Translations under genes and position numbers: made by a program | Assembly: GCF_000819865.1 (NCBI RefSeq) | Contig: NZ_CDDF01000005.1 | Span: forward strand, 746,252 to 810,251 | Direction of reading: 5' to 3' | Origin: Aeromonas eucrenophila | Lineage (GTDB): Bacteria; Pseudomonadota; Gammaproteobacteria; Enterobacterales; Aeromonadaceae | Length of the DNA: 64,000 nt | Notes under the pieces: model-generated | Databases searched by the model: none | Told to the model about the DNA's origin: nothing | The model's input: the letters and a program-made list of their open reading frames with translations, nothing else | Part shown: in pieces, positions 1 through 8,559 of the stretch | How positions within the stretch are numbered: the first letter of the stretch is position 1 | Layout of the letters: each line of letters opens with the position of its first letter

Positions 1-2134
1 CAAGGACGACGGCCCGAGTGCAAATGCAGTGACCAATGCGGGCCAGGCCACTCAGGTACAGAACACGAACCTGATGTTGATCCTCGATATCTCCGGCAGT
101 ATGGGCAATTCATCGGGGTATCAAGGCATGACCCGGATGCAGGTCATGCAGAAGTCAGCTCTTGAGCTGCTCGACAAATACAGTGCCTATGGCACCGTCA
201 TGGTCAATATCGTGACATTTGCCACATCAGCGGCCAACCCCACAGGGGTCTGGGTAAGCGTCGACGCAGCCAAGGCAATCATCCTCGGGTTGTCGCCGAC
301 AGACGCAACAAACTATGACGATGCACTCAATGAGGCCATCAAGGCGTTTGGCGATACCGGAAAATTAGCCGGTGCCCAGAATGTGTCCTACTTCATGTCG
401 GATGGTGAACCCAATGAGAGTGCATTGAGTGGATCTTCTGCGACGGTCCCTGATGGCAACAACTCCCTGGGAGGAGGTGACGGCATTGATGGCGATGGCT
501 CGACTCTGACGAATGAGGCCAAAGATTGGGCTGACTTCCTGAAGGCGAATGACATCAACTCATTCTCACTTGGTATGGGGTCAGGCTCTACCGCATCGGC
601 GCTCGATCCTATCGCCTATAACGGTGTCAGTGAGGTGAATACAACATCGATCATTGTGACTGACTTCAGTCAGTTGGCGGCCACATTGCTCAGCACAGTG
701 GTAGCTCCGCCTCTGTCCGGACAACTGATCGATGGCGTGACGGCGAGCACGGGGGCAGATGGCGGTTGGATCAATGCCATTACGGTTGCAGGCGTCACTT
801 ATACCTATAACCAGAAGACCGATGTGTCTGGTTTCAGCGGTGGGGCCTCGGCTGGTACCTTCAATACGATCACCAACGAATGGTCAATCACGGTGGCCGG
901 TGGCACCTTCAAGATTGACATGGACAACGGTCTGTATACCTATACGCCGCCCTCTTCCATCCCGGTGGGAGGGATCAGCCAGGTCATCGGTTACAGCGTG
1001 ATCGATAACGATGGAGATACCGCGTCCAATACCTTGTCTCTTATCGTCAACCCGGCGATCGGACCCACAGTGGTACGCGATGACTTCATCGTCACCAATC
1101 AGGATCCGTCAACCATCCCGGATTGGGCTTTGCTGGCCAATGACACCGGGCCGCTGGCTGCGACCCAGACGATCACTGGAGTTTCTGGGGCCGTGAGTGG
1201 CACAGTGACTGACAACGTGGGCTCAGTAACATTTGATGATACGTCTGGCAATATCACGCCCAATACCTATGAGGGGTCGTTCAACTACATCAATAGCACG
1301 ACAACGGATACGGCCAAGGTATTCGTGGATGTGCAGAGTGGCTCGACGCTCACCGGGGGCTATCTCGACGAGATCCTGATTGGTGGTTCAGGCAATGACA
1401 CCATCAACGGCAATGCCGGCAATGACATCCTGCTCGGTGGTGCCGGCAACGATGCACTGAATGGAGGCGAGGGTAACGACATCCTCGCCGGTGGGGCTGG
1501 CAGCGACATCTTGAATGGTGGAAATGGAAATGATACAGCGACCTATATCGACTCTGCTTCTGGAGTAACGGTAGCGCTGAACGACAGCGGTAATAGCACA
1601 CTTGTTGGAGGAGGGGCTGCAGGAGACAGCCTTAGCTCGATTGAGAATCTGATCGGATCCAGTTCCAACGATACTCTGACCACCGGCAATGGAGCCAATA
1701 TCCTCAGTGGCTTGGCCGGCGACGATATCCTGAACGGTGGTGGCGGCGACGATTTGCTGATTGGTGGCACTGGGAGTGACACTATGACGGGGGGCGTTGG
1801 CAAGGATACCTTCAAGTGGATGGCGGGGGATGCTGGCGGTACAGATACCATCACCGACTTCACGACAGGAACAGGGGCAAATAGTGATGTGCTCGATTTG
1901 AGTAGCATGTTGACGGGAGAACATGCGACTGGAGCGTCGCTGGATTCGTATCTTAACTTTGCCTATGATTCGGTCTCTAATAAGTCCATATTGACCGTTG
2001 ATCTAGATGGGGTTAGTGGTGGCACGACCCATACCATCAACTTTAATGGTGTGAATCTGACAACGCTTGGAGGCTCCGAGGTAGATATCATCAATAACCT
2101 GCTCACCAACGGCAACCTCAAGGTTGATCCATAA
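1..2134 (+). CDS. RTX-type giant adhesin/exoprotein with VWA domain, C-terminal part (5' end outside window)
   Basis: The reading frame is open from base 2, so the gene starts upstream; the in-frame GTG at 29 is not a convincing start. The visible protein (about 710 residues) opens with a von Willebrand A domain carrying a MIDAS motif (DISGSM, near residue 30) and FMSDGEPNE further on. A linker with Ig/cadherin-like character follows, then two blocks of calcium-binding RTX nonapeptides of the GGxGNDxL type (about bases 1380-1540 and 1690-1800). The last roughly 110 residues, with DVLDLSSML, resemble a type I secretion C-terminal signal. VWA followed by RTX repeats at the C-terminal end is typical of LapA/RTX biofilm adhesins exported by an ABC/MFP/TolC system. 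The ligand cannot be read from this fragment. A strong hairpin follows the stop. Confidence 0.85.
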   Translation, partial: KDDGPSANAVTNAGQATQVQNTNLMLILDISGSMGNSSGYQGMTRMQVMQKSALELLDKYSAYGTVMVNIVTFATSAANPTGVWVSVDAAKAIILGLSPTDATNYDDALNEAIKAFGDTGKLAGAQNVSYFMSDGEPNESALSGSSATVPDGNNSLGGGDGIDGDGSTLTNEAKDWADFLKANDINSFSLGMGSGSTASALDPIAYNGVSEVNTTSIIVTDFSQLAATLLSTVVAPPLSGQLIDGVTASTGADGGWINAITVAGVTYTYNQKTDVSGFSGGASAGTFNTITNEWSITVAGGTFKIDMDNGLYTYTPPSSIPVGGISQVIGYSVIDNDGDTASNTLSLIVNPAIGPTVVRDDFIVTNQDPSTIPDWALLANDTGPLAATQTITGVSGAVSGTVTDNVGSVTFDDTSGNITPNTYEGSFNYINSTTTDTAKVFVDVQSGSTLTGGYLDEILIGGSGNDTINGNAGNDILLGGAGNDALNGGEGNDILAGGAGSDILNGGNGNDTATYIDSASGVTVALNDSGNSTLVGGGAAGDSLSSIENLIGSSSNDTLTTGNGANILSGLAGDDILNGGGGDDLLIGGTGSDTMTGGVGKDTFKWMAGDAGGTDTITDFTTGTGANSDVLDLSSMLTGEHATGASLDSYLNFAYDSVSNKSILTVDLDGVSGGTTHTINFNGVNLTTLGGSEVDIINNLLTNGNLKVDP

Positions 2135-2144
2135 TCAAACCATG

Positions 2145-2175
2145 GGGACCGGGCATGCCCGGTCCCTGTTCTTTG
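2145..2175 (+). terminator. intrinsic terminator after the RTX adhesin
   Basis: A 10-bp perfect stem (2145-2154 with 2157-2166, GGGACCGGGC/GCCCGGTCCC) is followed by TGTTCTTTG. The T tract is weak. Confidence 0.6.
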
Positions 2176-2222
2176 ATGGCGAGGACGGCTAAGATAGCGG
2201 CAGTATCAGGAGTAGAGTCACC

Positions 2223-2780
2223 ATGCAGTCATTCAACTGGGTCGACATCGATGGCATTCGCTACAGCTGGGACGGGCAGGACTGCATCATCTGCACCGGC
2301 CGTTTTGGCTATCAGGCCACTATGCAGGGCGACAAGATAAGTGCCCTCGATCTGGAGAACGAGGATGGTGAGGTAGCGGGGCGGCTCAATGTGGACTTTG
2401 CCGCATCCCATATCAGCTTCACCCCGACGGAGGATGCTCCCTTGCCCCACATGATGGTGCTGGTTGGCCATGAACAGGGGCAACAGGAATACTCGTTGCA
2501 GAGCCTGAGCGACGGCGCCCTGCAGGGGCTGCTCAGCCAAGAGGACGATTTTGACTGGAGTTCGCTGGCGGTGGTGACGGCAACTGAGCCCATGTCCCCT
2601 CCCCAGGGTCATGTTCTGTCGTGGGACTCCTTTCATTTCGAGGATGACTCGCTGCTGGGAGCTCAGGGACCTGCGCCCGTGCTCGCGAGCCGTGGCAGTC
2701 CGCTGGACGGCGAGATCAGTATCAACATCGACATGACCAATCAGGTGTTGGAACATATCCCCCCGTTGCACGATATATGA
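2223..2780 (+). CDS. hypothetical protein, 185 aa
   Basis: I do not recognise this protein. ATG at 2223 is preceded by AGGAG at 2208-2212 with good spacing. The product is acidic and soluble-looking, with no signal peptide or membrane segment, several tryptophans and a CIIC motif near residue 22. A possible beta-rich N-terminal half is followed by a less structured Asp/Glu-rich half. It lies between the RTX adhesin terminator and yggE, with a terminator-like hairpin downstream, so it may be a single-gene unit. Nothing in the sequence ties it functionally to the adhesin. Confidence 0.6.
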   Translation: MQSFNWVDIDGIRYSWDGQDCIICTGRFGYQATMQGDKISALDLENEDGEVAGRLNVDFAASHISFTPTEDAPLPHMMVLVGHEQGQQEYSLQSLSDGALQGLLSQEDDFDWSSLAVVTATEPMSPPQGHVLSWDSFHFEDDSLLGAQGPAPVLASRGSPLDGEISINIDMTNQVLEHIPPLHDI

Positions 2781-2805
2781 ATCTCATTCGACGACGGGCA
2801 TAATG

Positions 2806-2833
2806 ACCTCCATCAAATTGATGGAGGTTTTTT
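2806..2833 (+). terminator. perfect 10-bp hairpin plus T6 that also contains the yggE Shine-Dalgarno
   Basis: Bases 2806-2815 pair perfectly with 2819-2828 around a 3-base loop and run into six T residues (2828-2833), the form of an intrinsic terminator for the gene ending at 2780. The 3' arm contains GGAGG (2823-2827), the only good ribosome-binding site for the yggE ATG at 2836. The same structure could therefore end upstream transcription and mask yggE translation on read-through mRNA. Confidence 0.6.
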
Positions 2834-2835
2834 CT

Positions 2836-3537
2836 ATGTGGCGTCCCCTTCTTACCCTGTCTGCGCTGGTCATCAGTGCCCCCTTGCTCGCCATTGAGGT
2901 GCCTCAGGCCCCTCATCTGGTAGTCAGTGGCTACGCCGAACAGAAGGCCGAACCCGATATGCTGACGCTCAATGTCTCGGTCACGGCCCTGGAGAAACAG
3001 GGCATCAAGGCCAAACAGCAGGTCGATACCAAGGTGGCCGCCTTCTTTGGCCAACTGGAGAGTCTCGGCATCGAGCGCAGCGATGTGGAGGCCGGTAACC
3101 TGGTGATCTCCCCCGAGTATCAATATCCCCAGAACAAGCAGCCCGAGATGGTGGGCTACCGTGCCCAGCGCCAGCTCTCCGTCAAACTCTATCAGCTCGA
3201 CAAGCTGAGCCAGCTGATGGACACCGCCCTCAAGGCGGGGCTGGAGTCCGTCTCCCAGATTGAGTACGGCCTCAAGTCACCGCAGGTCATCAAGGAGCAG
3301 GCCCGTCTTGGCGCGGTAGCCGATGCCACCAACAAGGCTGAGTCTTTGGCCAAGGCGTTTGGCATGAAGCTTGGCAAGGTTTACAGCGTCGAGTACCGCA
3401 ACAACTCTCCCATGCCGGTCTACAGCCGGGCCATGAAGGCCGCCGCGGCCCCTGCCGCCGATATGGTGGAAAACAGCTACCAACAACAGCAGATCAGCAT
3501 CACGGACAATGTGGAAGCCGTGTTCCTGCTGGAATAA
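2836..3537 (+). CDS. yggE: SIMPL-domain (DUF541) periplasmic protein, YggE-like
   Basis: This is a 233-residue exported protein of the SIMPL/DUF541 family; E. coli YggE is linked to reduced oxidative stress, though its biochemical role is unclear. MWRPLLTLSALVISAPLLA reads as a signal peptide. It is followed by the family's typical VSGYAEQKAEPDMLTL opening and a C-terminal half with an alternating charged/aliphatic pattern. An in-frame ATG at 2803 exists, but it lies in the hairpin stem and would place an 11-residue extension before the signal peptide; ATG 2836 has GGAGG at 2823-2827. Single gene with its own terminator. Confidence 0.85.
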   Translation: MWRPLLTLSALVISAPLLAIEVPQAPHLVVSGYAEQKAEPDMLTLNVSVTALEKQGIKAKQQVDTKVAAFFGQLESLGIERSDVEAGNLVISPEYQYPQNKQPEMVGYRAQRQLSVKLYQLDKLSQLMDTALKAGLESVSQIEYGLKSPQVIKEQARLGAVADATNKAESLAKAFGMKLGKVYSVEYRNNSPMPVYSRAMKAAAAPAADMVENSYQQQQISITDNVEAVFLLE

Positions 3538-3580
3538 CGGAATGGCTACTTGGCCCTGTTTCATCATGGTTTTTAAAACA

Positions 3581-3616
3581 AAACCCGGGGCTGATACCCC
3601 GGGTTTGTTGTTTTTA
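3581..3616 (+). terminator. intrinsic terminator after yggE
   Basis: AAACCCGGGG (3581-3590) pairs with CCCCGGGTTT (3597-3606), followed by GTTGTTTTT. Confidence 0.85.
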
Positions 3617-3890
3617 ACAACTATGGTCTCTTGGCTTGATACGACGGGGGAGGAGGCCGACGATCTGCCCAACGTCATGTGAACGGGCCAGAAAGCCATT
3701 GCTGCAGGATAGGGATAACCCGCTGTCGCCGGCAATAAAAAGCGGATAGCCAGATCTTGCTGCACGACGAGCTATCTATGCTTAAAAAGCAAAGGGACGG
3801 CGAAGGGTGCTTGGACAGAGAACGTAGCTATTCCACATTTTGTGGTGAATGACCTGCTACCACAATCCGGGGCACAAAGCCGGGCATGAG
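3617..3890. other. intergenic stretch without a recognisable gene
   Basis: This lies between the yggE terminator and the terminator of the minus-strand porin. Open frames here are short, lack ribosome-binding sites and resemble nothing I know. The interval 3920-4130 is likewise the untranslated 3' side of the porin gene. Confidence 0.5.
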
Positions 3891-3919
3891 CAAAAAAGCC
3901 CCCGCTCTGTAACGGGGGC
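3891..3919 (-). terminator. intrinsic terminator of the porin gene
   Basis: Read on the minus strand, GCCCCCG (3919-3913) pairs with CGGGGGC (3904-3898) and is followed by TTTTTTG. It lies about 210 bp beyond the porin stop. Confidence 0.8.
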
Positions 3920-4130
3920 CATGATGTTGATCCTAGTGTTACTATCGGATCCTGTGGATCTCCTCTCCGTGTCGATGCCAGGTTACACCCTCAGGTGGCC
4001 CATCGGGCTAATTGTGTGGTTCATATGTGTTCTCCCTGGTGATGAATGCAATTTATGCAGGGTTATCGTAAGGGAATCCATCGAACCACTGTTGTGGAAA
4101 GAGATCCGGGTTTATTTCAACTTACGGTGC

Positions 4131-5474
4131 TTACCACCACACATTGACCATGGCGCCGACAGCCCAGGTATCGTCGCTGTTATGGCCTTCGAAGCTATGA
4201 GTGGTGTCGTCCCAGTTGCTGTTGTCGCTGTCCAGATAGGAGGTGTAGACACGCAACTCTGGCTCGCCACGGCCAAAGGACAACGCTTGGGCGAGTGTGA
4301 CTTTGGAACCGCTGCGGTCATAGTCGATACTGTTGACGCTCTTGTCGTCCTGGAAGTACCCAACGTCGAGATAGGTGCGGGTGATATCCGACCAGTGATA
4401 AACCACACCGGCGTTGACGGCCATGCTGGAGCCATCACCCTCGTCACCATTCCACTGCTCGACGCTGTCGGCCTCGGCATAAGTGAGCACATGGGTAAAG
4501 TCCCAATCAGCAGAGAGCGGGATGGCGCCAAAGTTGCGGATGGCAAACCCTGAACCGTCTTTCACTTCCCCGTTCAGCACATCGGCTGCACCAAATTGGA
4601 CGCCTTGCAGGGCCGAGCCATCCAAATAGTACTGCAGCACGGTGCGGTTATAGCCAGATTCGCCAATTTCCTGTTTGAGTTCCACCAGGAAGGCATGGCC
4701 ATCGGCGTAATCATGTTCACCCAGTTCCGGATTGTCGATTTGGGCGTCGGTGGGGTCGGCATGGAGGAACCTGTAGCCCATTGCCAGCGTGCCTTTGTCC
4801 CAGACAGGGAGATTGTCATAGAGGATCTCGTAGTTCATGGCGTCGATGAGGGTGCCTTCCAGGGCTCCTTCTTCAGAGTCGATGCTCGGATTGTGAATGA
4901 CGCCATCGAGATCCCGATGCAGCACGGCGAGGGAGAGGTTGCCCGGACCAACTTTAATATCCTCTACACCGGCACCCACTGTGGTCTGACCCCAGTAATA
5001 GTGGTCGGTCATATCGATGTAGTAATTGCTCTTGTATTGGCGGATACCCGCCCATGCGGTTTCGCCCTGGCCCATGAAGTTGCGCAACTGCATGTTCATG
5101 TTTTCCCAGCCGAAGGGGCTATCGTCGGCGTTGCTGTTGGTATCGCCGTCCCACATGTTGAACATGGTCTGTACATAGACGGAGCGATCATTTTCGTTAT
5201 ACAGCTCGGTTCCGAAACCGATCTCGGCGTAGTTATCAAACTCGTTGCCGATACGGCCTATTTTATTTTTCTCGAAAGAGTCGCCGCCAATGTTGTTTTC
5301 CATGCTGCCATCGGCACCACCCGCAACACCGGCTCTAAAATAACCAAAAAAATCAATGTTCTTGGCTGCAGTGGCCAGAACGTCAGCGGTCGTTGTCCCC
5401 TCGGCCGCCATGCTATTCGTTGCCCCGAGGGCGAGTGCGGCGGCAACCATGGTGTAACAGATCGATTTTTTCAT
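4131..5474 (-). CDS. maltoporin-like (LamB family) outer-membrane carbohydrate porin
   Basis: The 447-residue protein has a Sec signal peptide (about residues 1-23, ending MAAEG) followed by NIDFFGYFRAGV, the family's first beta strand. Many alternating-residue strands and a C-terminal aromatic residue (VNVWW) fit an 18-strand LamB-type barrel for passive sugar uptake. Its position, divergent from a cellobiose-type PTS operon and sharing a 635-bp control region with a good CRP-like site, suggests it admits the oligosaccharide handled by that operon rather than maltose; this is inference. The start is ATG 5474 with only a weak purine-rich ribosome-binding site. No maltose genes are nearby, so no symbol is given. 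Confidence 0.85.
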   Translation of the reverse strand: MKKSICYTMVAAALALGATNSMAAEGTTTADVLATAAKNIDFFGYFRAGVAGGADGSMENNIGGDSFEKNKIGRIGNEFDNYAEIGFGTELYNENDRSVYVQTMFNMWDGDTNSNADDSPFGWENMNMQLRNFMGQGETAWAGIRQYKSNYYIDMTDHYYWGQTTVGAGVEDIKVGPGNLSLAVLHRDLDGVIHNPSIDSEEGALEGTLIDAMNYEILYDNLPVWDKGTLAMGYRFLHADPTDAQIDNPELGEHDYADGHAFLVELKQEIGESGYNRTVLQYYLDGSALQGVQFGAADVLNGEVKDGSGFAIRNFGAIPLSADWDFTHVLTYAEADSVEQWNGDEGDGSSMAVNAGVVYHWSDITRTYLDVGYFQDDKSVNSIDYDRSGSKVTLAQALSFGRGEPELRVYTSYLDSDNSNWDDTTHSFEGHNSDDTWAVGAMVNVWW

Positions 5475-5668
5475 AACTCTAAATCCCTATCATTAGTTAT
5501 GTGACTCACCCAGCCTTGGCAAAGGCAGCAACCTAGACCCGTGAACGGCCGATTGAGCACCGTATATCGGTATCCTGACCTCAAGGTTCGGACTCATTCT
5601 TTTGCCTCCCCCTCCGGATTGGTATCAACATACCAGACCAATATTTTCATTGAAACACTCTGTTACAT

Positions 5669-5690
5669 AATCGTGAGCACAATCACAGTC
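5669..5690. promoter_or_regulatory. CRP-cAMP binding site (candidate)
   Basis: The core CGTGA-N6-TCACA (5672-5687) matches the TGTGA-N6-TCACA consensus at nine of ten half-site positions. It sits about 200 bp upstream of the minus-strand porin start and about 430 bp upstream of the plus-strand operon. Catabolite control is expected for a sugar porin/PTS locus. Confidence 0.6.
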
Positions 5691-5855
5691 AGGGACTTGT
5701 TTTCGAACGAAAGCCACATCTCATCCGATGAAAAACCATGGAAAGTGATGGAGAAGGGCATTCTCCAGCAAGGTTCTGATGAATCCAGGTGGTAACAGAT
5801 AGTGCTGTCACGCTTGGTTGTACTCGATCGGAAATTTCATAATATGTTGATTTTA

Positions 5856-5890
5856 TTGATATAAAAATAGATCTTGTTTGTTGATATAAA
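5856..5890. repeat. direct repeat TTGATATAAA, possible operator
   Basis: TTGATATAAA occurs at 5856-5865 and 5881-5890, 25 bp apart, and a shorter form (TTGATATA) recurs at 7121-7128 just upstream of the PTS IIC gene. It could be a recognition element of the local GntR regulator, or coincidental AT-rich promoter sequence. Confidence 0.3.
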
Positions 5891-6109
5891 TATCCATATA
5901 AGGGGTGTTATTGGTTGTTCAGCGCGGTGTGACAGGGATCTGGCGGGCATGGAAGTGGTGATGCAGATGACTGAGTATCATCTGAATCATGGGTTTGGAG
6001 GGGTTTTGCAATCGCCCTCACATTTCGGTGAAATTGTGGTAGATACCAAAAGTGGTCTTTGTTATTTTGCGACCAATTGGTATTCATCTGCGATGTGGTT
6101 GGAGTCTTT

Positions 6110-7054
6110 ATGAAGCGAATGTTTGAAGTCCTCAGCGCCGATGTCCTGGCGACGACGCCGGAGCAGCTGCTGCAGATGATCCGGCATAGCGAGGGGCGGA
6201 CCCTGATGGCCGAGACGGTGGTGAGCTGCCAGCCCTTCTCCGAGGGGGTGAGCAATCCAGAGCTGGCGGCATCGTTTGGCGCAGACATGATCACCCTCAA
6301 CACCTTTGACCTGGGCCAACCCTTTGTCGAAGGTCTGTATGACGAAGCGGTCGACGACGATGCCTGCCTCGCCACCCGCTATGAGCAACACGCCAGCTTC
6401 ATTCGCCAGCAAGCGAGCCTGAATCGGGTGGTGCAGGATTTAAAGCTGGTATCGAGTCGTTTTATTGGCTGCAACCTGGAACCCGTGCCGCAAGACATTA
6501 AGTATCCGGCCGGTTTTCGGGTATCGGCAGACAACATCAAACAGGCGGTGGCCCTGGGTCTGAATTATGTCGTCATCACCGGTAATCCCAATACCATGAT
6601 CACCGAAGAGGGGATCATCGACGCCATTCGCATGGCCAAGGCGGTGGCTGACAATCAATTGCTGATCATTGCCGGCAAGATGCATGGCGCCGGTACAGGC
6701 ACAGAGGTTGCGGCTGACGCGCTGCTCAAATATTGCCAGGCGGGGGCCGACATCATCATGATCCCGGCACCTTACACCACCCCAGGCATGACACCAGAAA
6801 CCGCCAAGGCGCTGATAGAGGTTATTCATGGTGCCGGCAAGCTGGCCTTATGTGCCATGGGAACCTCTCAGGAAGGCGCCGACAGAGCGGTCGTCGAGCA
6901 AATTGCACTTAATTCCAAGGTGGCCGGCGCAGATATTATTCACATCGGTGATGCGGGCTTTGCCGGTATTGCCGACCCGGAGAACATCAAATATTGCTCA
7001 ATCGCCATTCGTGGCAAACGGCACACCTATCGCCGGATAGGATTGCGCCGTTAA
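6110..7054 (+). CDS. TIM-barrel-like protein associated with PTS sugar operons (PEP-mutase-like, unknown function)
   Basis: The 314-residue soluble protein has an alternating beta/alpha pattern of a TIM barrel: ADMITLN, NYVVITGNP, LLIIAGKMHGAG, ADIIMIPAPYTTPGM, LALCAMGTS and ADIIHIGDAGF all look like strand-plus-active-loop segments. From memory it resembles a family of uncharacterised proteins (DUF7916-type) found beside cellobiose-type PTS genes; I cannot name a reaction. The start is ATG 6110 with GGAG 5 bp upstream; a longer frame from 6059 has no such site. It is the first gene after the divergent control region and probably co-transcribed with IIC, so a role on the imported sugar phosphate or in its control is inferred. 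Confidence 0.7.
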   Translation: MKRMFEVLSADVLATTPEQLLQMIRHSEGRTLMAETVVSCQPFSEGVSNPELAASFGADMITLNTFDLGQPFVEGLYDEAVDDDACLATRYEQHASFIRQQASLNRVVQDLKLVSSRFIGCNLEPVPQDIKYPAGFRVSADNIKQAVALGLNYVVITGNPNTMITEEGIIDAIRMAKAVADNQLLIIAGKMHGAGTGTEVAADALLKYCQAGADIIMIPAPYTTPGMTPETAKALIEVIHGAGKLALCAMGTSQEGADRAVVEQIALNSKVAGADIIHIGDAGFAGIADPENIKYCSIAIRGKRHTYRRIGLRR

Positions 7055-7142
7055 TTAATGTCATTAAATGCTTTTTGAAATGGAGCCTGTTATCAGGCGT
7101 ATTTAAACAATTCTGTTGCGTTGATATATGGCGAGGGATGCT

Positions 7143-8495
7143 ATGAATAATGCCAATACGAAAGATCCAATTGAAAAATATGTGATGCCGCTGGCTCAGC
7201 GGTTGGGAAATAACCGTCATCTGATCGCTATCCGCGATGGGATGGCACTGGTCATGCCCTTCATGATCATTGGCTCGCTGTTTTTGATCCTGGCTTTCCT
7301 GCCGTTCCCCGGCTACGAAGAGTACATGACCGAGAGCGGTCTGATGGACAAACTGCTGCTGCCGGTCGGTGCAACCTATGATCTGATTGCCATCTTTGCC
7401 ACCTTGGGGGTGGCCTATCGTCTGGCACAGAAATATACCCAGCTCGATCCCATTATCGCCGCCGCCGTTGCGCTGGCCGCCTATATGCTCGTCACGCCCT
7501 ACAACATTACCCACACCATAGAGGCAACCGGTGAGGAGATCAGTGTCAGTGGCATCAACCTGGCCTACATGGGTAGTGCCGGCATGTTCCTGGGGATCCT
7601 CATCGCCATCTATGCAACCGAGGTCTATCGGTGGTTGATGGTCAGGAACATCAGTTTCAAATTGCCCGATTCCGTCCCGCCCGCGGTGTTGAAATCCTTC
7701 GCGGCCCTGATCCCGGCGTTCGTTGTGCTGACCTCGCTGTGGCTGGTGCGTCTGGCCATCGAAGCGGCTGATCTTGGCAATTTGCACACCATCATCGAGA
7801 ACATCCTGACGGCCCCGCTCAAGTTGATTGGCGGCAGTTATATCGGCGCCTTGGTGGCCACCACGATGGAGCATGCGTTGTGGGCCGTGGGTATCCATGG
7901 CAGCAATATCGTCTCCAGCATTATGCTGCCCATCTGGCTGGTCTTCACCGATGAGAACCGGATCGCCTTCCAGGCCGGTACCGAAATCAAAAACATCATC
8001 ACCGATCAGACCAACTCCATTTTCCTGAACTTTGGTGGTTCTGGCAGCATGATGGCACTGGTGCTGTTGCTGGCCTTCCGCGCCCGCAGTGAACAGTGCC
8101 GCTCCATCGGCAAACTGGGCCTGCCTTCATCGCTGTTCAACATCTCCGAACCCATCATGTTTGGTCTGCCCGTGGTGCTCAACCCCATCATGGTCATTCC
8201 CTTCATACTGGCGCCGGTTGTTGGCCTGACCCTGACCTATATCGGCATGGCCAGTGGCCTAGTAGCGCTGCCGGCAGGTATTTCGGTGCCTTGGACAACC
8301 CCCATCTTCATCGGTGGTTACCTCTCCACGGGGGGGCATATCTCGGGTGCCGTGATGCAGCTGATAAACCTGTTGGCAGCCATGGCCATCTACTACCCCT
8401 TCATGAAGAAATGGGACAGCATCTGCCTCGCCAATGAAAAAATGGTGACGCAAGAGACGCCGGAAGAAGACGAAAAGGCAGCACTCTCCTTCTAA
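7143..8495 (+). CDS. PTS transporter subunit IIC, cellobiose/lichenan (Lac) family
   Basis: The 450-residue membrane permease has about ten hydrophobic segments. The N-terminal PIEKYVMPLAQRLGNNRHLIAIRDGM is typical of CelB/LicC-type IIC proteins, as are the NISEPIMFGLPVVLNP and PWTTPIFIGGYLSTGG segments of the sugar-binding region. It would translocate and phosphorylate a beta-linked disaccharide together with the IIB and IIA proteins encoded 4.4 kb downstream. ATG 7143 is chosen because GAGGG (7133-7137) lies 5 bp before it; an in-frame ATG at 7128 precedes that site. IIC separated from IIB/IIA by five genes is an unusual arrangement. Confidence 0.93.
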   Translation: MNNANTKDPIEKYVMPLAQRLGNNRHLIAIRDGMALVMPFMIIGSLFLILAFLPFPGYEEYMTESGLMDKLLLPVGATYDLIAIFATLGVAYRLAQKYTQLDPIIAAAVALAAYMLVTPYNITHTIEATGEEISVSGINLAYMGSAGMFLGILIAIYATEVYRWLMVRNISFKLPDSVPPAVLKSFAALIPAFVVLTSLWLVRLAIEAADLGNLHTIIENILTAPLKLIGGSYIGALVATTMEHALWAVGIHGSNIVSSIMLPIWLVFTDENRIAFQAGTEIKNIITDQTNSIFLNFGGSGSMMALVLLLAFRARSEQCRSIGKLGLPSSLFNISEPIMFGLPVVLNPIMVIPFILAPVVGLTLTYIGMASGLVALPAGISVPWTTPIFIGGYLSTGGHISGAVMQLINLLAAMAIYYPFMKKWDSICLANEKMVTQETPEEDEKAALSF

Positions 8496-8506
8496 GTGGA
8501 TCAGCG

Positions 8507-8538
8507 GCAGACGTTGAGTCATCGGGCTTAACGTCTGC
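8507..8538 (+). other. intercistronic hairpin between IIC and nucleotidyltransferase genes
   Basis: GCAGACGTT (8507-8515) pairs with AACGTCTGC (8530-8538), extendable inward with one G-T pair. There is no T tract, so an mRNA-processing or stability element, or a weak attenuator, is more likely than a terminator. Confidence 0.45.
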
Positions 8539-8559
8539 GAATAAACGGGGTAAGGCATC

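Larger units (their letters stand above)
5475..6109. other. 635-bp divergent control region between porin and PTS-locus genes
   Basis: No convincing gene is seen. It contains a CRP-like site (5669-5690), an AT-rich stretch (5840-5910) with a direct repeat, and the ribosome-binding site GGAG at 6101-6104. The long length fits multiple regulators acting on both flanking transcription units. Confidence 0.6.
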
